Assembly: GCA_017557535.1 (NCBI GenBank) | Contig: JAFYYM010000058.1 | Span: forward strand, 1-39,147 | Direction of reading: 5' to 3' | Source: Bacteroidales bacterium | Lineage (GTDB): Bacteria; Bacteroidota; Bacteroidia; Bacteroidales; UBA932 | DNA: 39,147 bases | In this document: piece by piece, positions 26,299 to 35,200 of the stretch | How the letters are laid out: every line of letters begins with the position of its first letter | Position numbering within the stretch: the first letter of the stretch is position 1 | The notes under the pieces: model-generated | Seen by the model: only the letters and a program-made list of their open reading frames with translations | Told to the model about the DNA's origin: nothing | Databases searched by the model: none | Position numbers and translations under genes: made by a program

Positions 26299-27342
26299 TC
26301 AGTCTTTCTCGAAACTGGATTTATCGGGCAGAATCGTCCCGAATGCCTCCAACAGCACTTGCCGGCTTACTTCCGGATCCACATACTCCTCCGATTCATT
26401 CAGGCAGACCTGAGGTACACTTTGGTTCACGATAAGATCCCTCGCACAACCCAACGTCTTCGGACTGATGCCGATAAACTGTCCCAACGACCTCTCATGG
26501 GCGGGGAAGAACCGTCCTTTCGCCTGTTGCCAGGCACAGATAAGCCAAAGGGAAACCTGGATATCGGAACGGAACTTGGACATGCAAGTCGCATGGAGCG
26601 GACCGGGCCATCGCTCCCAGATCTCCTCCATGACCGACTTGAGAATCGGATGAGCCAAATGGCCATATGGATGGACCGGAATCGTCTTGTTGGCCAGATA
26701 ACACAGGAGATTCTGCCGACACCTCTTCCATCCCAATGCAGCGATGTCGAACCATTTGTTCCGATGCTGCCAGATGGACTGGCGAAAGTTGAAACTGTGG
26801 AGCAACAGGCAATAATCATTGAACAGTGCCCGCGACCAGTTGCTCAGGCAGATATACCTGAAATACCGCAAATCCGCAATCATCACGGGCTCCTTACCGC
26901 GAAAGTAGAATTCCGGAGCTATCGGTTGGAGCAGGAAGATATCGTCATCCCAGTTGACGAAATGTTCCGATAGACCGGGGATGCGATGGATGTTCAAATT
27001 GATCGTCCTTGCATTGAACGTAGGCAGATACGGCTTGGGTATGAAATCCTTGTGATTCACCAGATTCAGCTTGGGATGATTATTATCCAACCAGTCCGGT
27101 TTCTGCCCGCAAGTGACAAAGTGAATCTGACGCACCCAGGGAGCGAACCGTTCAACTGAACGGAACCAATAACGGAGCATTTCGCCATCCCCATCGTATC
27201 TACAGCTTGCATTGGAATTAGACTCGGTCACGTCGACGTTCATCTCCTTCCGATAAGATTGCATCTCTTTCAGCCAAGCCGGATCACTGCCATCGACCCA
27301 AGAGATGACAAAATCAATGTCCAACGGCACTTCTTTCCTCAT
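26299..27342 (-). CDS. Stealth-family sugar-phosphate transferase
   Basis: A 347-residue protein of the Stealth family (hexose-1-phosphoryltransferases such as the SacB type). Conserved regions are visible: CR1 IDFVISWVDGSDPAW (9-23), CR2 GDGEMLRYWFRSVERFAPWV through VTCGQKPDWL, LPTFNARTINLNIHRIPGLSEHFVNWDDDIFL (107-137, the part with catalytic acidic residues), and CR3/CR4-like segments with HPYGHLAHP. Family members build phosphodiester-linked capsules, so this predicts a sugar-phosphate bond in the polymer. A TTG three codons upstream would overlap the previous gene; the ATG at 27342, 1 base after that stop, is preferred. Confidence 0.9.
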   Translation of the reverse strand: MRKEVPLDIDFVISWVDGSDPAWLKEMQSYRKEMNVDVTESNSNASCRYDGDGEMLRYWFRSVERFAPWVRQIHFVTCGQKPDWLDNNHPKLNLVNHKDFIPKPYLPTFNARTINLNIHRIPGLSEHFVNWDDDIFLLQPIAPEFYFRGKEPVMIADLRYFRYICLSNWSRALFNDYCLLLHSFNFRQSIWQHRNKWFDIAALGWKRCRQNLLCYLANKTIPVHPYGHLAHPILKSVMEEIWERWPGPLHATCMSKFRSDIQVSLWLICAWQQAKGRFFPAHERSLGQFIGISPKTLGCARDLIVNQSVPQVCLNESEEYVDPEVSRQVLLEAFGTILPDKSSFEKD

Positions 27343-27343
27343 T

Positions 27344-28300
27344 CTAACCAATCAACCGGGTACGGATCCGGGGCATCAAAAAGAAGAACAACCGCCCCAT
27401 CTTCTTATGCAAGGAACTACCCGGATAAACCTTGTTCCACTGACGCCAGACATAGAGTCCATTGCTGAAAGCAAAACAATCATACCCCCGCTTACCGTAC
27501 AGAGAAGGAAGCCATGTATAATTCCGCTGCAGCCGCTCCCAACAATAAACGCGGAACCATCCCCATTCAGACGGATCAAGCACTGCTTCCATAAACCGCA
27601 TCAGATGCTTATGAATTGATACGCAGTCATATGAGGAGCGAACTGTGATAGAGTTTACGATGGAGCCGGGACGACCGCTACGATACACGTAAACCGCCTC
27701 CGGCATCAGATGAACCACTTCTGCGATGCACGCGATAACCGTCCCGAAAAACGCGTCCTCATGCAACAGCCCGAGGGGGAAATACAACCATTTGTTGTCC
27801 GCCAGTGAACGCTTCCAGACCAACCGCGAAACAGCCCATGGGCGCAAACCCATATCGCGTATCACCTCCTTTCCACACACAACCTTTTCGGAATCAAAGT
27901 GATAATCCTGATGATTCTTCGTTGTATCCTCATAGTTCCACACTATCGGAAACATCAGGACATCCGCACCCGGCCTCTCCTCCAACAACGCCAAGACTCT
28001 CCCTACGCCATCCTCCACCAGCCAGTCATCGCTGTCCACAAACCAAATAAACTCACCCTTTGCTATAGAAAAGCCCTTCGTGCGTGCCGCAGATAAACCT
28101 TGGTTTTCTTGCTCGATGATTGAAATGTTCGGCCTGTCGGCATACCGCCGGACTACATCCATCGACCCATCCTCCGTCCCGTCATTGACCACAATCACCT
28201 CGAAATCATCGGCGCTGGCATCGGTCGCGAAAACCGACTCCAGCGTCTTGCCCACATAAGCCTCGACGTTATAGACAGGGATGATGATCGAAAGCTTCAT
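27344..28300 (-). CDS. Glycosyltransferase family 2
   Basis: A 318-residue GT2 enzyme with LSIIIPVYNVEAYVGKTLESV, VVNDGTEDGS, QENQGLSAARTKGF and FVDSDDWLVED, all intact. It follows the permease gene by 3 bases and is the third gene of the operon. Its first 132 bases recur, diverged, in the truncated copy at 23706-23957, and a related start recurs in the scar at 25189-25293. It is the intact relative of both remnants. Sugar specificity unknown. Confidence 0.93.
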   Translation of the reverse strand: MKLSIIIPVYNVEAYVGKTLESVFATDASADDFEVIVVNDGTEDGSMDVVRRYADRPNISIIEQENQGLSAARTKGFSIAKGEFIWFVDSDDWLVEDGVGRVLALLEERPGADVLMFPIVWNYEDTTKNHQDYHFDSEKVVCGKEVIRDMGLRPWAVSRLVWKRSLADNKWLYFPLGLLHEDAFFGTVIACIAEVVHLMPEAVYVYRSGRPGSIVNSITVRSSYDCVSIHKHLMRFMEAVLDPSEWGWFRVYCWERLQRNYTWLPSLYGKRGYDCFAFSNGLYVWRQWNKVYPGSSLHKKMGRLFFFLMPRIRTRLIG

Positions 28301-28303
28301 CCC

Positions 28304-29176
28304 CTACACCGTATCCATGAAGCTCTTCTGCACCTTGTTGAACACCACGATGCCCAACACCAGGAGGATGCACATAAACACGAAACTATAGATAAGCCAT
28401 CTCCAACCCACGAATTCGCCGGCACCCAGGAAGCCGTACTTGAAGGTTTCGATGACGGGGGTGACGGGATTCAGGCACATCAGGAAATGAACGGAAATAC
28501 CCAGCCAGCGCATGCTGTTGGTCTGGCTGAGCGGATACACAATCGGGGTCGCGTACATCCAGAGCGACACGACAAAGGAGAAGAGTACCTGGAGGTCGCG
28601 GTATTTGGTGGTCATCGAGGAAATGATGGTGCCGAAGCCGAGGGCAAGGCCGGCCATCATCACGATGAGGAGCGGGAGAAGCAGGGCGTACCAGGTCAGA
28701 TGCGCCTGACAGGTCGGGTCCACGATGACATACACGATGTACACGACGACGAAGAACCCGAACTGGATTCCGAGCCGGAGGAGATTGCTGATGATATCCG
28801 CGATGGGCATCACCAGTCTCGGGAAGTAAACCTTGCCGAAAATGCCGGAATTGCTCACGAAGGTATTGGATGTTTTCCCCAGACAGGAGGAGAAATAGGA
28901 CCACATCGCCGTACCGGCCAGGTAGAACAACGGCCTGGGTACTCCGTCCGTCGGGATTCCCGCGATGCCGCCGAACACGATCATGTACATGATGACCGTC
29001 AGGGCCGGCTGGATCACAAACCACACGGGTCCCAGAATGGTCTGTTTGTACTGGGTGATGATATTGCGCTTGACAAACAGGGAACACAGGTCCCGGTAGG
29101 ACCATAACTCCTTGAAATCCACCGAAAACAGATTATCCTTCGGTTTAATGACAATGTCCCACTTTTCTTCTGCCAT
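28304..29176 (-). CDS. wzm: Polysaccharide ABC transporter permease (ABC-2 type, Wzm-like)
   Basis: A 290-residue inner-membrane protein with about six hydrophobic segments. The N-terminal SYRDLCSLFVKRNIITQYKQTILGPVWFVIQP is the hallmark of O-antigen/teichoic-acid export permeases: an amphipathic stretch, then the first membrane span. Also seen are LFYLAGTAMWSYFSSCL, KVYFPRLVMPIADI (the coupling-helix region) and a C-terminal span ending in VVFNKVQKSFMDTV. It should form the exporter with the ATPase at 15069-16373. It is the second gene of the operon, 5 bases after the initiating transferase. Its last codons were copied into the scar at 25189-25293. Confidence 0.94.
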   Translation of the reverse strand: MAEEKWDIVIKPKDNLFSVDFKELWSYRDLCSLFVKRNIITQYKQTILGPVWFVIQPALTVIMYMIVFGGIAGIPTDGVPRPLFYLAGTAMWSYFSSCLGKTSNTFVSNSGIFGKVYFPRLVMPIADIISNLLRLGIQFGFFVVVYIVYVIVDPTCQAHLTWYALLLPLLIVMMAGLALGFGTIISSMTTKYRDLQVLFSFVVSLWMYATPIVYPLSQTNSMRWLGISVHFLMCLNPVTPVIETFKYGFLGAGEFVGWRWLIYSFVFMCILLVLGIVVFNKVQKSFMDTV

Positions 29177-29181
29177 ATTCT

Positions 29182-30366
29182 CTAACGTGATCTTTTATGC
29201 TTGAACAGGATGTTTCTTATCGTTCCCCAGAAATACCGCCAGTCGGTCCGGAAGGGATGCTCATGATAGGCTTCGATATACCGTTTCTCGGACGCCTGGA
29301 CTTCCTCCAGGGTCTCGGGGGTTTTTTCGTCGTAGTAGAAAGGAGGCAGCAGGCCCGGCTTCACGGTAATCCGCAGCTTCTGCATCTCCGGGGTGTACAT
29401 GTTGAAATACTGGCGGCTGAGAGGACGTACACCCACGAGTTTCATCTGCCTCTTGAAAAGGTTGATCACCATGGGCACTTCATCCAGCCAGGATTTCCGG
29501 AGCAAACGCCCCCAGGAGTTCACCCGGTAGTCGTTTGCGAACTTCCCGCCCTTCTGGAGGCCCTCATACTCCAGCATGTACGGCTGGAGATACTCGGAAT
29601 AGGAATACATCGTCCGGAACTTGTACACGCCGATGATGTTCCCCTTGTAGCCCACGCGCGGGAGCTTCACCAGAATCCCCGTACTGGGATCGTCATCCCA
29701 GATGGGTTCCTTGATTTTCTTGCCCATGAGGCAGTATTCTCCGCCGCTGAAACTCTCGTCGATGACCTCGAATCCCGCCCTGTACATCCGGCCAAGCAGT
29801 TCCACGCGGCTATAGGTCCGGTTCGTTCCCTTTGTCACCCACATATAGAACCAGCGGGTCATCCCCAGCTTCGCACAAACGCGATGCCAGACATAGTGCG
29901 AAGCATACACCATCTTCCCCAAAAAGCCCGGCAAGGCCTGCAGGATGACGCGCCGCTTAAGGGCCGACGTCCGCGCGTGGCAGCAGAAATACCCCTCGTC
30001 CACGAGCACATCGCTCGCCTTGTTCAGGAAAGTGTTCAGGTGCCGGATCTTGTTCAACGCCCGCTTGTTAATGATGAGCTCCGGATGCTTCCCGCGCAGG
30101 GAATCGAGCACATTCGCATCGTCGGTATCGAAAAGGTATGTGCTGGGGGAAAAATACGGGGCCTGCTCGTCCAGCCATTTCGAGTACTCGGCAGAAGACA
30201 TATGCAGGCAGGCATTGTGGATCCGCTGCAGGTCCACGTTCCCTGCAATCTGATTCTCAAGTTTGGCCCCCCGCGAAACGCCTACTTCGGAGTAGTTCTT
30301 CGGAATGAACTGCTCCTCATGCTGGAGACGGACCCAGGGGTTGCGGCGGAAATGGAATATTCTCAT
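29182..30366 (-). CDS. Initiating sugar-phosphate transferase with an unusual N-terminal domain
   Basis: A 394-residue protein and the first gene of the operon. Residues about 225-394 are a bacterial sugar transferase (monotopic phosphoglycosyl transferase): YKFRTM (248-253), the Asp-Glu dyad in KSWLDEVP (Asp295, Glu296) and VGVRPLS. Such enzymes start a glycan by moving sugar-1-phosphate to undecaprenyl phosphate. Residues 1-220 lack the multi-span region of WbaP and instead look like a soluble domain related to the C-terminal part of methyltransferase-like proteins (SRVELLGRMYRAGFEVIDE, YCLMGKK). The re-entrant helix usually found before the transferase core is hard to see. This architecture is known from Bacteroidetes exopolysaccharide loci. 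Confidence 0.85.
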   Translation of the reverse strand: MRIFHFRRNPWVRLQHEEQFIPKNYSEVGVSRGAKLENQIAGNVDLQRIHNACLHMSSAEYSKWLDEQAPYFSPSTYLFDTDDANVLDSLRGKHPELIINKRALNKIRHLNTFLNKASDVLVDEGYFCCHARTSALKRRVILQALPGFLGKMVYASHYVWHRVCAKLGMTRWFYMWVTKGTNRTYSRVELLGRMYRAGFEVIDESFSGGEYCLMGKKIKEPIWDDDPSTGILVKLPRVGYKGNIIGVYKFRTMYSYSEYLQPYMLEYEGLQKGGKFANDYRVNSWGRLLRKSWLDEVPMVINLFKRQMKLVGVRPLSRQYFNMYTPEMQKLRITVKPGLLPPFYYDEKTPETLEEVQASEKRYIEAYHEHPFRTDWRYFWGTIRNILFKHKRSR

Positions 30367-30512
30367 TCAATGTATGGCTTCGCCATTGCTCAGCCTATTG
30401 AAAAAGAGAGCAACGCATTGATTATAAGACCCTTACGAATCTATTACCGGCCCGGCTCCAAGGTCCCCCCTGTGAGACGGTTGCAACGACGATACGCGAT
30501 GGAAACCTCCTT

Positions 30513-30536
30513 ACACATGCGTGCGCGCGTACGCGT
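30513..30536. repeat. 24-base alternating purine-pyrimidine tract
   Basis: The bases from 30513 to 30536 alternate purine and pyrimidine without a break and are rich in GC steps (core TGCGTGCGCGCGTACGCG). Such tracts can adopt Z-DNA under negative supercoiling. It sits just downstream of the T6 hairpin and upstream of the operon start. Confidence 0.55.
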
Positions 30537-30539
30537 TAC

Positions 30540-30590
30540 AAAAAAGCGACCCAAGATGGTCACGTTCGTGAACACACCAGGAAGGGTCGC
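30540..30590 (-). terminator. Hairpin with T6 tail: terminator of the OmpA gene or leader attenuator
   Basis: On the minus strand GCGACCC (30590-30584) pairs with GGGTCGC (30552-30546), and inner TGG/CCA and TCAC/GTGA pairs extend the fold around a GAAC loop. Six T follow directly (30545-30540). This is a good intrinsic terminator shape. It lies 134 bases past the OmpA stop and 174 bases before the polysaccharide operon start, so it may end OmpA transcription or act as an attenuator in the operon leader. Confidence 0.65.
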
Positions 30591-30661
30591 CGAAAATGTT
30601 GTACTCTAACCCAACGCCCCCTCGATCGGGACGTTGTTCCGGATCCTCCTGTTTCTTTTCA

Positions 30662-30694
30662 ACTTGGCCGGGCGCAATGAGCCCCCGGCCAAGT
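30662..30694 (-). terminator. Strong hairpin just after the OmpA gene
   Basis: A 14-base-pair stem with one mismatch: ACTTGGCCGGGCGC (30662-30675) against GCCCCCGGCCAAGT (30681-30694), with a 5-base loop. It starts 30 bases after the OmpA stop codon. No T run follows on the minus strand, so it may be a 3' stabilising hairpin rather than a complete intrinsic terminator. Confidence 0.55.
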
Positions 30695-30723
30695 CAAAAA
30701 TCAGCAAATCCGCACCGGATGGA

Positions 30724-32028
30724 TTACTCCTTGATGGAGGTGATCATCGTGCAGCGGCTGAGCTCCTTCATGTTGTAGAACATGTAGTCCACACCGCCCT
30801 TGTAGTCCATCACGAGCTGCTCCGGGTTCACACCGAACTCGTTGACCATGACATTGTACACGGCCTTCGCACGGTTCTCGGACAGCATGAGGTTGTGGGC
30901 CGGAGTGGCCGTCTGCTTGTCGGCGTAACCGCAGATGAGGTACTTGGTGTTCGGAGTGCTCTTGATCAGGTCAGACACAGCGTGGATGTTGATGAGCTCC
31001 TTCTTGGAGATATCCCAGCGGTCGATGATGAAGTTGATGTGGAACCAGACCTCGGGAACCTCGCGGATGATCTGGGGATCCGGAGCGGGAACAACCTCCT
31101 TGATAATCTTCTCCACGGTCTCCTTGTCGTACTGGTACACGCTGGTACGCTCGGCGAGACGCCACTTGCTGTACTCCTTGCCGATGTTCCAGGCCAGGCC
31201 GGCGGTGACGCCGAAGATGCCGTCCAGCTTGTGGTTCAGCAGCCAGTGGTTCCGGGTGGGCTCGTCCAGATAGGACTCACCATCGAAATCGTCACCGACG
31301 AGGGCGCCGCGGACGTTCAGCATGAGGCGGAGCTGCTCGGTGAGACGGAAGGTGTTGATGAGACCGGTGTTGAAGCTCGCGCTCGGAATGTTGCCGGACT
31401 TGCAGAAGCCGTAGATCAGACCACCACCGGCATAGGCATCCAGGTTGTAGAAACGATCCGGCTTGTAACCGCCGAAGATGGTGGTGATGTCGGCATGGGC
31501 CAGGGCGAAGACATCCAGGTAGCTGCCGGACTGCACGGCAAGATGCTCGGAATCATACTTGGAGTCGGCCTTGGTGTAATACTGGATGTTCTTGTCATCA
31601 CGGAAATTGGCATTGGCATCACGGTAATTATTGGAATGTCCGGGAGTAGTCTGGTACAGACCCTTGAACTTGCTCCAGTTGGCGCCGAGACCGACACCGA
31701 AACTCGGGGAAATCCACTTGGTCAGGTACAGGTCGATGGTCGGGAAGGTGAACATCTCGGGGACCTTCTTGGCGACCTTCCAGTCGTTGTCGCCGTAGTA
31801 CATCTGGGTACCGATACCGGCATCCAGCTGCCAGTTGTGCCAGAAACCGTTGGTGAACACGGAGTTCTTCTCCAGGACGGTGGTCGTGACGATGCGGCCG
31901 TTCGCGGTAGGGGTTTCCTCCACCACCGTGATGGTGTTCTCGTCCTCGGTACGGGTGACCTTGGTCTCCTGGGCGAAAGCCGGCGCCATCAGGGCGACCG
32001 CAGCAATCAGAACAAATAATTTCTTCAT
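30724..32028 (-). CDS. OmpA-family outer-membrane protein
   Basis: A 434-residue protein. MKKLFVLIAAVALMAPAFA is a Sec signal peptide with cleavage before QE. The middle part (about 60-290) alternates aromatic and polar residues as in an outer-membrane beta-barrel. The C-terminal 108 residues (327-434) are an OmpA-like peptidoglycan-binding domain, with FHINFIIDRWDISKKEL, CGYADKQT and LSENRAKAVYNVM, the last being the conserved LSxxRA motif. It anchors the outer membrane to peptidoglycan. It is a single-gene unit with a clear Bacteroidetes promoter upstream and hairpins downstream, and its regular codon use suggests strong expression. Confidence 0.93.
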   Translation of the reverse strand: MKKLFVLIAAVALMAPAFAQETKVTRTEDENTITVVEETPTANGRIVTTTVLEKNSVFTNGFWHNWQLDAGIGTQMYYGDNDWKVAKKVPEMFTFPTIDLYLTKWISPSFGVGLGANWSKFKGLYQTTPGHSNNYRDANANFRDDKNIQYYTKADSKYDSEHLAVQSGSYLDVFALAHADITTIFGGYKPDRFYNLDAYAGGGLIYGFCKSGNIPSASFNTGLINTFRLTEQLRLMLNVRGALVGDDFDGESYLDEPTRNHWLLNHKLDGIFGVTAGLAWNIGKEYSKWRLAERTSVYQYDKETVEKIIKEVVPAPDPQIIREVPEVWFHINFIIDRWDISKKELINIHAVSDLIKSTPNTKYLICGYADKQTATPAHNLMLSENRAKAVYNVMVNEFGVNPEQLVMDYKGGVDYMFYNMKELSRCTMITSIKE

Positions 32029-32070
32029 ATCGATAGAATTAAAACTTCACAAATGTGCATTCTCAGCAGG

Positions 32071-32102
32071 CAAAAATACACAACTTTTTTCGATGATGCA
32101 AG
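32071..32102 (-). promoter_or_regulatory. Bacteroidetes-type promoter for the OmpA gene
   Basis: On the minus strand CTTG (32102-32099) is followed after 20 bases by TATTTTTG (32078-32071), an exact fit to TAnnTTTG. The start site is expected near 32065, giving a leader of about 36 bases before the ATG at 32028. Confidence 0.75.
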
Positions 32103-32182
32103 TTTTTATGCAGATAGTCCTCTTATTTTGCCGATTCCCACCTGCCGCAGACCGACAGAAGGGCACCTCGGCAAACAGGAAA

Positions 32183-32229
32183 CATGCACCCATCGGCTCC
32201 GGAAAGAGTCCGGGGCGGATGGATGCATG
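32183..32229 (-). terminator. Terminator hairpin after the adhesin gene
   Basis: CATGCACCCATC (32183-32194) pairs with GATGGATGCATG (32218-32229) with one mismatch, and CCGGA/TCCGG extends the inner stem. On the minus strand a T-rich stretch (TTTCCTGTTT) follows. It sits 22 bases after the adhesin stop codon, so it should end the surface-protein operon. Confidence 0.75.
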
Positions 32230-32250
32230 TCATGTCGATGGTATGAACCA

Positions 32251-35200
32251 CTAATTCGCCTTCAGCTCGTTCACCTTCAGTTCTTCGTCGTGCAGCGGAG
32301 CCGTACCGAGGTCCTTGTGGTCGTTCACGAATTCGTAAATCCGGTTGCCCACACCGTCATTGGTGATGTCCTGCGTCTTGACCAGCGCCGAACTCGTCTT
32401 GTTCGCGTTGTACCATGTCCAGGATATCTCCGTCACTTTATAGGTACCCTTCGGCAGGTACTTGAGCTTGGAGATGTTCCAGGCGTTGCTTCCAATCGTG
32501 GTCTTTTCGGAGTCCTCCGTGCCGAGCACGACGACATACTGCGTGGGACGATTCAGGTCGGAGCCCTGGAATTCCACCTTGTATATCGCATTCTCGCGCG
32601 GCTTCAGGCCGGCGCGCCGGATCTCCATCACACCGTACTCGAAACCAAGCGTCAAGGCGAGATACTTCGTGTAGAACGCCGTCTGCGGGGTAACCTTGTA
32701 GATCGGCTGGTCCGCATCGCGGGACGCGCGGTAACGGCGGATGCCATCAGAGGCAGCCTTCTGCTGTGTGCCCAAGTTATACCGGCTATCATTGACCTGA
32801 TAGTCCTCCCACCATTCCAACGTGGCGCCCGGAAGGGAATAGCCACCCAGGTCCATGTTGTTCACGTTCGGGAAGTTGATGTAGGTTGTGCCCTCGCCGT
32901 CCGCATAGATATCATCCGCGCCCGTGCCGGCTATGTTGTCATAGAAGCCCAGAGAGCTGCTCGTCCCCGTGAAGGTCAACGTGGTCTTCGCGTCAGTAGT
33001 CCCCTGAGCAAGGAAGACACCGCCTCCCCAGGCGCTGGCCTGGTTCCCACGGATATAACCTGTGCTGGAGGTCATCTTGTACGTGAGCTTCGCACCGCTG
33101 GCGAGATACACGCCACCACCATTACGGGCCTTGTTGTTCTCAATACTACCGCTATTGAGCGTGATCTCAGATCCGGTATTCCCATAGAAGGCGCCACCAT
33201 CATTTGATGTTGCCGTATTGTTATCGATGGTTCCGTTCGTAATCGTCACCTTGGCATTTTTGTTCAGATAAAAGGCACCACCATACTTCTTAGCCGTGTT
33301 ACGGAGGATCTTAGTATTTTCGAGGGTGACGTTCGCACCGGTCGCCATGATCGCAACCGCACCGCCGTTACCCGCTGTGGCAACACAATCCGTGATGTTC
33401 TTCTTGATCGTCACGGTGCCGCCCTTCGTATAAATGGCGCCGCCATGACCCGTGGTCGCAGTACAACTCTTGATGCCGCTGCCGCCCGTGATACTGATGG
33501 AACCACCGGAAGTATAGATGGCGCCGCCATTCTGGGCCGTACAGTTCTCGATGCTGCCGCCGGTGATGTTGACAACCGCTCCGGTATCGTCAATCCATAC
33601 GGCGCCGCCATCCTGCTTCACCAACTTATAATCGGTACTGTTGATGCTGCTGTTGTGGATCTTGCCGCCGCTCATCGTGAAAGTGCAAGCCTGGGAGCCA
33701 CCCTTCGCCATGATGAACTGCGCTTGAATATCCGTACTGGCACCGGAAATCGTGGCCTTCGCATAGCCGATCTTTCCACCGTGCGTGCTGTTATTCGAGC
33801 CACCGCCCACGGAACCGGCCATGAGCTTTCCTCCGGACATGGTGAAGGTACAGGTACCTCCGTCGCCGTTCCCGAAACCATGACCACCGTCACCACCGAC
33901 GCCACCGCCGATGGATGAACCATAAGGAATGGTGACACCATTCTGTGAGCCAGAGATACTCTTTGCCTTCACATCAGCACTACCGGAAATCTTTATGACA
34001 GCATTGCCGCCGTCTCCCATGGCACTGCCTCCACCGCCGATGGCAACGCCGCCGACACTTTGCGCATAGACGGTACCGCCGGAAATAGTAACGGTGGTCT
34101 CCTTGCACTTCTTTTCGAACGAACTTCCACCCCCGATGGCAGCTGCGGGGACGAACTTATTGCCTTGACCGACAGGGTAATCCCTGACGATACCGTGGTT
34201 GTAGGCATATACTTCTCCACCCGAGATCGTCACACTGGCCTGCCCGCCATAATCGGTCCATCCGATGCCGCCGCCGATAGCCGTGCCGGTCGATGAGGTC
34301 ACGGCCGTCACACTGCCGCCGGTAATCGTAACAAGGCCATATCCGTTTCCGCCGCCTCCGATAGCCGAACAAACGTCAGTGGGTTCAGCACCGGCGTAAA
34401 TGGTACCACCCGTTATCTTGATACCGCGGGAGTCTTGATACCAGGGATTATCGCTGCCGCCTATGACTGCATCGTAAAAATTGTAGGTAGTCTCGTGACC
34501 GAAATAAGACGCTCCATTCGTCTTTCCGGGAGTGATATTGCCGACTACGAGCGTACCCGACTTGGATCCAGTGGAAGCCGCACTATGGAAAACGCATTGG
34601 GCTGTGGTGAAATCGTACTCAAAATTGGACGGTATGTCTCCCGAGAATTTCTTGTAGCCAACCTTATTGCCGTCCTTGTCCGTAAACGCTTTGTCGATGT
34701 TGATCCACCTGGAGCAATAGAAAACATTGCCGAACCGGTTGTCGCCCACCATATACAGATTAAGGGTCGCACCATCAGACTGGGGATAGAAAGCGAGACC
34801 GCCCGTCATCCTGTCCGGACTCTGATCCTGGTACGTGGACCAGACATTATCGATACAGACAGTATACCTTACATTACAGGCTATGATTATCCTGTAACCC
34901 GAGGAGGGATGGCCTTGAGCCGTAGCCCGGGTCTTCCAGTTGTTCAAGACGGTCGCAACATTCGCACTGCTTTGATTGACAATCGCGACAGTACCGCCGC
35001 TGGGTTTCGTCACCGGCTTTGTGGCATGCGTCAAATGGGTGGGATTGCCGTCAAAGGTGGTACCGTTAGGTACCATGACAATATACTGGAGTTTGTCGGA
35101 AGAACTACCGCCATTCGTTGTATACACCCATGTCTTGGAACTTGAATTCCAAGTGTATCCGATTGATTTGTCGGGCAAAAGAATCACGTCACCCAGGGCC

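Larger units (their letters stand above)
30367..30723. other. Non-coding region between the OmpA gene and the polysaccharide operon
   Basis: This 357-base stretch has no convincing gene. From the OmpA stop downward it contains a 14-base-pair hairpin (30662-30694), a long hairpin followed by T6 on the minus strand (30540-30590), an alternating purine-pyrimidine tract (30513-30536), and about 145 bases before the first operon gene. That last part must hold the operon promoter if transcription restarts after the hairpin. A TATAAT on the minus strand (30421-30426) and a near match to the Bacteroidetes -7 box (TAGATTCG, about 30440-30447) are only weak candidates. Confidence 0.6.

Noticed and set aside
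29197-30609. 470-codon open frame on the plus strand
   Set aside because: It lies antisense to the initiating transferase, has no recognisable motif and is full of His/Pro/Val runs typical of a frame opened by GC-rich codon use on the other strand.
30367-30720. Invertible capsule promoter flanked by inverted repeats, as in Bacteroides fragilis
   Set aside because: Only hairpin-scale repeats are present, with arms close together and a T run; no pair of repeats flanks a promoter-sized segment, and no recombinase gene is in the window.
30634-32019. 461-codon open frame on the plus strand
   Set aside because: It mirrors the OmpA gene exactly, is a monotone Val/Gly/Asp/His sequence, and has no homology that I can see. 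The minus-strand gene has a signal peptide, an OmpA domain and a promoter.
32830-34420. Possible CRISPR-like or tandem DNA repeats
   Set aside because: The recurring GCCGCC-rich units are in-frame codons for GGAIY and IGGG protein repeats in the adhesin; they are irregular in length and have no spacers.
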